DNA from: Microbacterium esteraromaticum
Lineage (GTDB): Bacteria; Actinomycetota; Actinomycetes; Actinomycetales; Microbacteriaceae
DNA: 64,000 nt
Direction: 5' to 3'
Assembly (NCBI RefSeq): GCF_014084045.1
Contig: NZ_CP043732.1
Location: 1,736,001 to 1,800,000, forward strand
The notes beneath the pieces are model-generated. The model saw nothing but the letters and a program-made list of their open reading frames with translations, was not told the DNA's origin and did no database searches. A program made the position numbers and the translations under genes. This document shows positions 61,159 through 64,000 of this stretch, in pieces. Within the stretch, counting starts at the first letter, position 1, and the number at the start of each line of letters is the position of its first letter.

Positions 61159-62576
61159 GTGCTGTACATCTCCACCCGCGGCGGCATGCAGCCGCAGCCG
61201 TTCAGCGAGACTCTGCTCGAAGGACTCGCACCCGACGGGGGCTCGCGGTGCCTCAGCAGCTGCCGCAGGTCGACGCCGAGACGCTGGAGCGGTGGCGGGC
61301 GCTCACCTATCCGCAGCTCGCCACCGAGGTGCTCTCGCTGTTCGCCACCGACATCCCCCGCGAGGATCTCGCGCGGATGACGGCGGCGGCGTATGCCGAC
61401 TTCCCGGATGCCGTGGTGCCGCTGCGCTCGATCGGCGGCGGGCTCACCCTGGTCGGTCTGTCGGAGGGCCCGACGCTCGCATTCAAGGACATGGCGATGC
61501 AGTTCCTGGGGCAGGTGCTCGAATACGTGCTCGAGAAGAAGGGGCGCGTGCTGAACATCGTCGGTGCGACCTCGGGCGACACCGGATCGGCCGCGGAGCA
61601 CGCGCTGCGCGGCAAGGAGCGGGTGTCGGTGTTCATGCTCTCGCCGCAGGGCAGGATGAGCCCGTTCCAGCGCGCGCAGATGTACTCGCTGCACGACGCG
61701 AATGTGCACAACATCGCCGTGGAGGGCGTCTTCGACGACTGCCAGAACCTCGTTAAGAAGCTCGCCGGCGATCTCGCCTTCAAGCGCGAGCAGAACCTCG
61801 GCGCGGTCAACTCGATCAACCTGGGGCGCATCGCCGCGCAGGTCGTCTACTACTTCTGGGCCTGGCTGCGGGTGACCGACGCCGTCGAGCCCGAGTTCCG
61901 GTCCGGGTTCGAGGTGTCGTTCACGGTGCCTTCCGGCAACTTCGGCAACATCCTCTCGGGCTTCTTCGCGAAGGGCATGGGCGTGCCGATCCGCCGCCTC
62001 GTTCTCGCCGCGAACGAGAACAACGTGCTCGACGAGTTCTTCCGCACGGGCATCTACCGCCCCCGGTCGGCCGCCGACACGCACGCCACGTCGAGCCCGT
62101 CGATGGACATCTCGAAGGCGTCGAACCTCGAGCGCTTCATCTTCGACCTCGTCGGGCGCTCGCCGCAGGGCGTCGTCGACGCCTGGGCGGGGCTCGACCG
62201 CGACGGATTCTTCGACTTCTCCGCCGACCTCGGCCGGTTCGAGAGCGAGTTCGGCATCGTCAGCGGCACCTCGACCCACGCCGACCGGCTCGCCACGATC
62301 CGCTCGGTGTACGAGGAGACCGGAGAGGTCATCGATCCGCACACCGCCGACGGCGTGAAGGTCGCCCGCGAGCACGTCGAGCCGGAGGTGCCGATGCTCG
62401 TGCTCGAGACCGCCAAGCCGCAGAAGTTCGCCGAGACGATCACCGAGGCGATCGGCGTCGAGCTGGAGTTCTCGGCCGAGCTTCGCGACATGCTGGCGGC
62501 GCCTCAGCGGGTGACGGAGATGGCCGACGACGAGCAGGCGCTGCGCGCCTTCGTCGCGGAGCACGCACTGCGCTGA
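61159..62576 (+). CDS. thrC: Threonine synthase, frameshifted near the N-terminus
   Basis: The enzyme makes threonine from O-phosphohomoserine. Frame 1 gives YISTRGGMQPQPFSETLLEG and ends at the GGGGG run 61237-61241, where one G is missing. The correct frame continues LAVPQQLPQVDAETLERW and has the PLP-lysine LAFKDMAMQFL, NIVGATSGDTGSAAEHAL and VPSGNFGNILSGFFAKGMG. Starting at GTG 61159 (GAGGAG 5 bp upstream) gives the usual N-terminus; ATG 61129 would add 10 residues. An essential biosynthetic gene, so I expect an assembly error. Confidence 0.88.
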
Positions 62577-62612
62577 CCCGCCTGCGCTGACCCGCCTGCG
62601 CTGACCCGCCTG
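62571..62612. repeat. Three tandem 14-bp repeats at the thrC stop
   Basis: CGCTGACCCGCCTG is repeated three times, beginning within the last thrC codons, with a partial fourth copy. Such short tandem arrays can vary by slippage. Confidence 0.8.
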
Positions 62613-62643
62613 CGCTGACGCGGCCTTACGAGGCGCGCGGCTC

Positions 62644-62686
62644 TGCACCGACCCCAGGTTCACGAGTGAGCCTGGGGTCGAGTGCA
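62644..62686. terminator. Extended hairpin after thrC
   Basis: TGCAC and CGACCCCAGG pair with CCTGGGGTCG and GTGCA around a short apical stem. It follows thrC and precedes the permease gene. Confidence 0.7.
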
Positions 62687-62790
62687 TGTTGCCCATCTGT
62701 TCGCGATACTCGTGCAGATCGCACATATCGCGTGTCGAGCGGCGTGATTACTGTTGCCACAACCCGTCACTCCTCTCGAAGGACACCCTC

Positions 62791-64000
62791 ATGGCACGCA
62801 TGGCGCACTCCGATGACTTCGCGCTCTCCCGAGTCACGCCCGAAGCACGCAAGCCCTGGTTCGGGATCGCCGTGCAGCGATTCGGTCAGGTCTCCGCCCT
62901 CTCGCAGTTCCTGCTCGGGGCGACACTGGGCTTCAGCATGACCTTCGGCGAGGCAGTCCTCGCCTTCCTGTTCGGCTCGCTCATCCTCGAGGTGATCATG
63001 TGCGTGGTCGGATTCATCGGTCAGCGCGAGGGGCTGAACACCGCGCTCCTGGCCCGATGGACCGGCTTCGGCGAGATCGGCGCCTCGCTCGTCGGCCTCG
63101 CCATCGGCATCAGCCTGATCGGCTGGTTCGGCATCCAGTCCGCGATCTCCGCGCAGTCCCTCGACGCGCTGATGCCCGGAGTCCTGCCGGTGTGGGTGTG
63201 GAGCCTCATCTTCGGTCTTGCTGTCACGGCGATCGTCGCCTTCGGCTTCGTCGGGATGCAGTGGCTCGCGAACGTCACCGTGCCGCTGTTCCTGGTGCTG
63301 GTCGGCTGGTCGGTCATCAGCGAGCTCAGCCGTCACGACATCGGAGAGCTGCTCACCAGCCCGGCCCCCGGTCCGACGATGAGCGTGTGGGCCGGCACCG
63401 GCATCGTCGCCGGCGGCCTCATCGTCGGTGCGATCATCACGGGGGACATGACCCGCTTCAACCGCTCCCGCGCCGATGTCATCAAGCAGACCGTGGTGGG
63501 CGTCTCGCTCGGCGAGTTCGTGATCGGTCTGGCTGGAGTTCTGCTCGCACACGCCGCCGGCACCGGCGACATCGTCGCGATCGTCACCTCGTCGGTCGGA
63601 TTCATCGGCCTGTTCATCGTGCTCACCGGCACGCTGAAGATCAACGACTGGAACCTGTACTCGTCGACCCTCGGCCTGGTGAACTTCATCTCCACGGCGT
63701 TCGGCCGCAACCTGCACCGCGTCACCACGACGATCGTGCTCGGCGTCGTCGGGTCGATCCTCGCCGCCGTCGGGATCCTGGGTCAGTTCACCTCGTTCCT
63801 CGTCGTGCTCAGCGTCGCGTTCCCGCCCATCGCCGGCATCATGGTCGCCGAGTACTACTTCGTGCGACGCTGGCGCGCCGACCTCGACGCCACTCGCGAG
63901 ACGGGCACCCTGCCCGCGACCGCCCCGCGGCTCGTGCCTGCCACCATCGTCGTCTGGCTGGTGTCGTCGCTCGTCGGCTACTTCGTCACCTGGGGCATCC
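62791..64000 (+). CDS. NCS1-family (cytosine/purine-type) permease, partial
   Basis: At least 403 codons are present before the window ends. Features include QRFGQVSALSQFLLGATLGFSM at the N-terminus, SLIGWFGIQSAISAQSLDALMP, TGDMTRFNRSRADVIKQTVVG and LKINDWNLYSSTLGLVNF, all typical of CodB/NCS1 transporters. GAAGGA precedes the ATG. The stop lies outside the window. Confidence 0.85.
   Translation, partial: MARMAHSDDFALSRVTPEARKPWFGIAVQRFGQVSALSQFLLGATLGFSMTFGEAVLAFLFGSLILEVIMCVVGFIGQREGLNTALLARWTGFGEIGASLVGLAIGISLIGWFGIQSAISAQSLDALMPGVLPVWVWSLIFGLAVTAIVAFGFVGMQWLANVTVPLFLVLVGWSVISELSRHDIGELLTSPAPGPTMSVWAGTGIVAGGLIVGAIITGDMTRFNRSRADVIKQTVVGVSLGEFVIGLAGVLLAHAAGTGDIVAIVTSSVGFIGLFIVLTGTLKINDWNLYSSTLGLVNFISTAFGRNLHRVTTTIVLGVVGSILAAVGILGQFTSFLVVLSVAFPPIAGIMVAEYYFVRRWRADLDATRETGTLPATAPRLVPATIVVWLVSSLVGYFVTWGI

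Overview
The window is from a high-GC actinobacterium, most likely Microbacteriaceae and probably Microbacterium. I infer this from the base composition, many GTG starts and ATGA/GTGA gene overlaps, and the presence of CmtR, DUF6153 and the SigJ plus AhpD-like pair. No 16S or other marker gene is present to prove it.

The dominant feature is one large Tn7-like (TniA/TniB/TniQ plus TnsA) transposon at 354-42295, about 41.9 kb. It is bounded by inverted repeats that begin TGTCCGATCTCACGAAA and by an exact 5-bp target duplication TGTCG at 349-353 and 42296-42300. It landed in the last codons of a chromosomal short-chain dehydrogenase gene and replaced that protein's C-terminal tail. Left to right it holds:
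(1) the transposition genes tnsA, tniA, tniB and two tniQ (0.6-6.4 kb);
(2) a defence-like island (6.3-20.6 kb) with an XRE regulator, a HAD protein, an SF1 helicase, a NACHT ATPase with an Mrr-like nuclease domain, an HNH nuclease with an unknown 541-aa partner, and a two-gene SLATT/CD-NTase CBASS system;
(3) a second, degenerate set of transposon ends (20.83-20.97 kb), so the element looks composite;
(4) three metal and sulfur resistance cassettes: arsenic plus cadmium/lead (21.1-29.3 kb), copper (29.5-36.3 kb), and a CstR-type persulfide detoxification cassette (36.6-41.9 kb).

The three cassettes are separated and flanked by four copies of a bipartite element at 21003, 29416, 36425 and 42039. 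Each has a 22-bp palindrome, and 54 bp further on (51-54 bp) directly repeated GCCGAAA/TTTCGGC half-sites. This looks like a serine-resolvase res site, yet no resolvase gene is visible in the window. I regard this as the most original observation here. The cargo also carries its own lgt and lspA next to several predicted lipoproteins.

Outside the transposon the window is ordinary chromosome. On the left is a partial MarR gene. On the right are: the interrupted SDR gene and its divergent XRE regulator; a GntR-controlled catabolic locus (HAD phosphatase, APC permease, FAD dehydrogenase, FGGY kinase) with two tandem operators; a GH29 fucosidase and an Asp/Glu racemase; a truncated Ig-like surface protein facing a truncated response regulator; LysR with a fumarate-reductase-type flavoprotein; a FUSC membrane protein; an SRPBCC protein and an AAA ATPase; sigJ with an AhpD-like protein; threonine synthase; and a partial NCS1 (cytosine-type) permease.

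Five conserved genes (tniB, lgt, the rhodanese lipoprotein, sigJ, thrC) are each broken by one small indel, mostly in G/C runs. Since thrC should be functional in a prototroph, residual assembly errors are the likeliest explanation for most of them.
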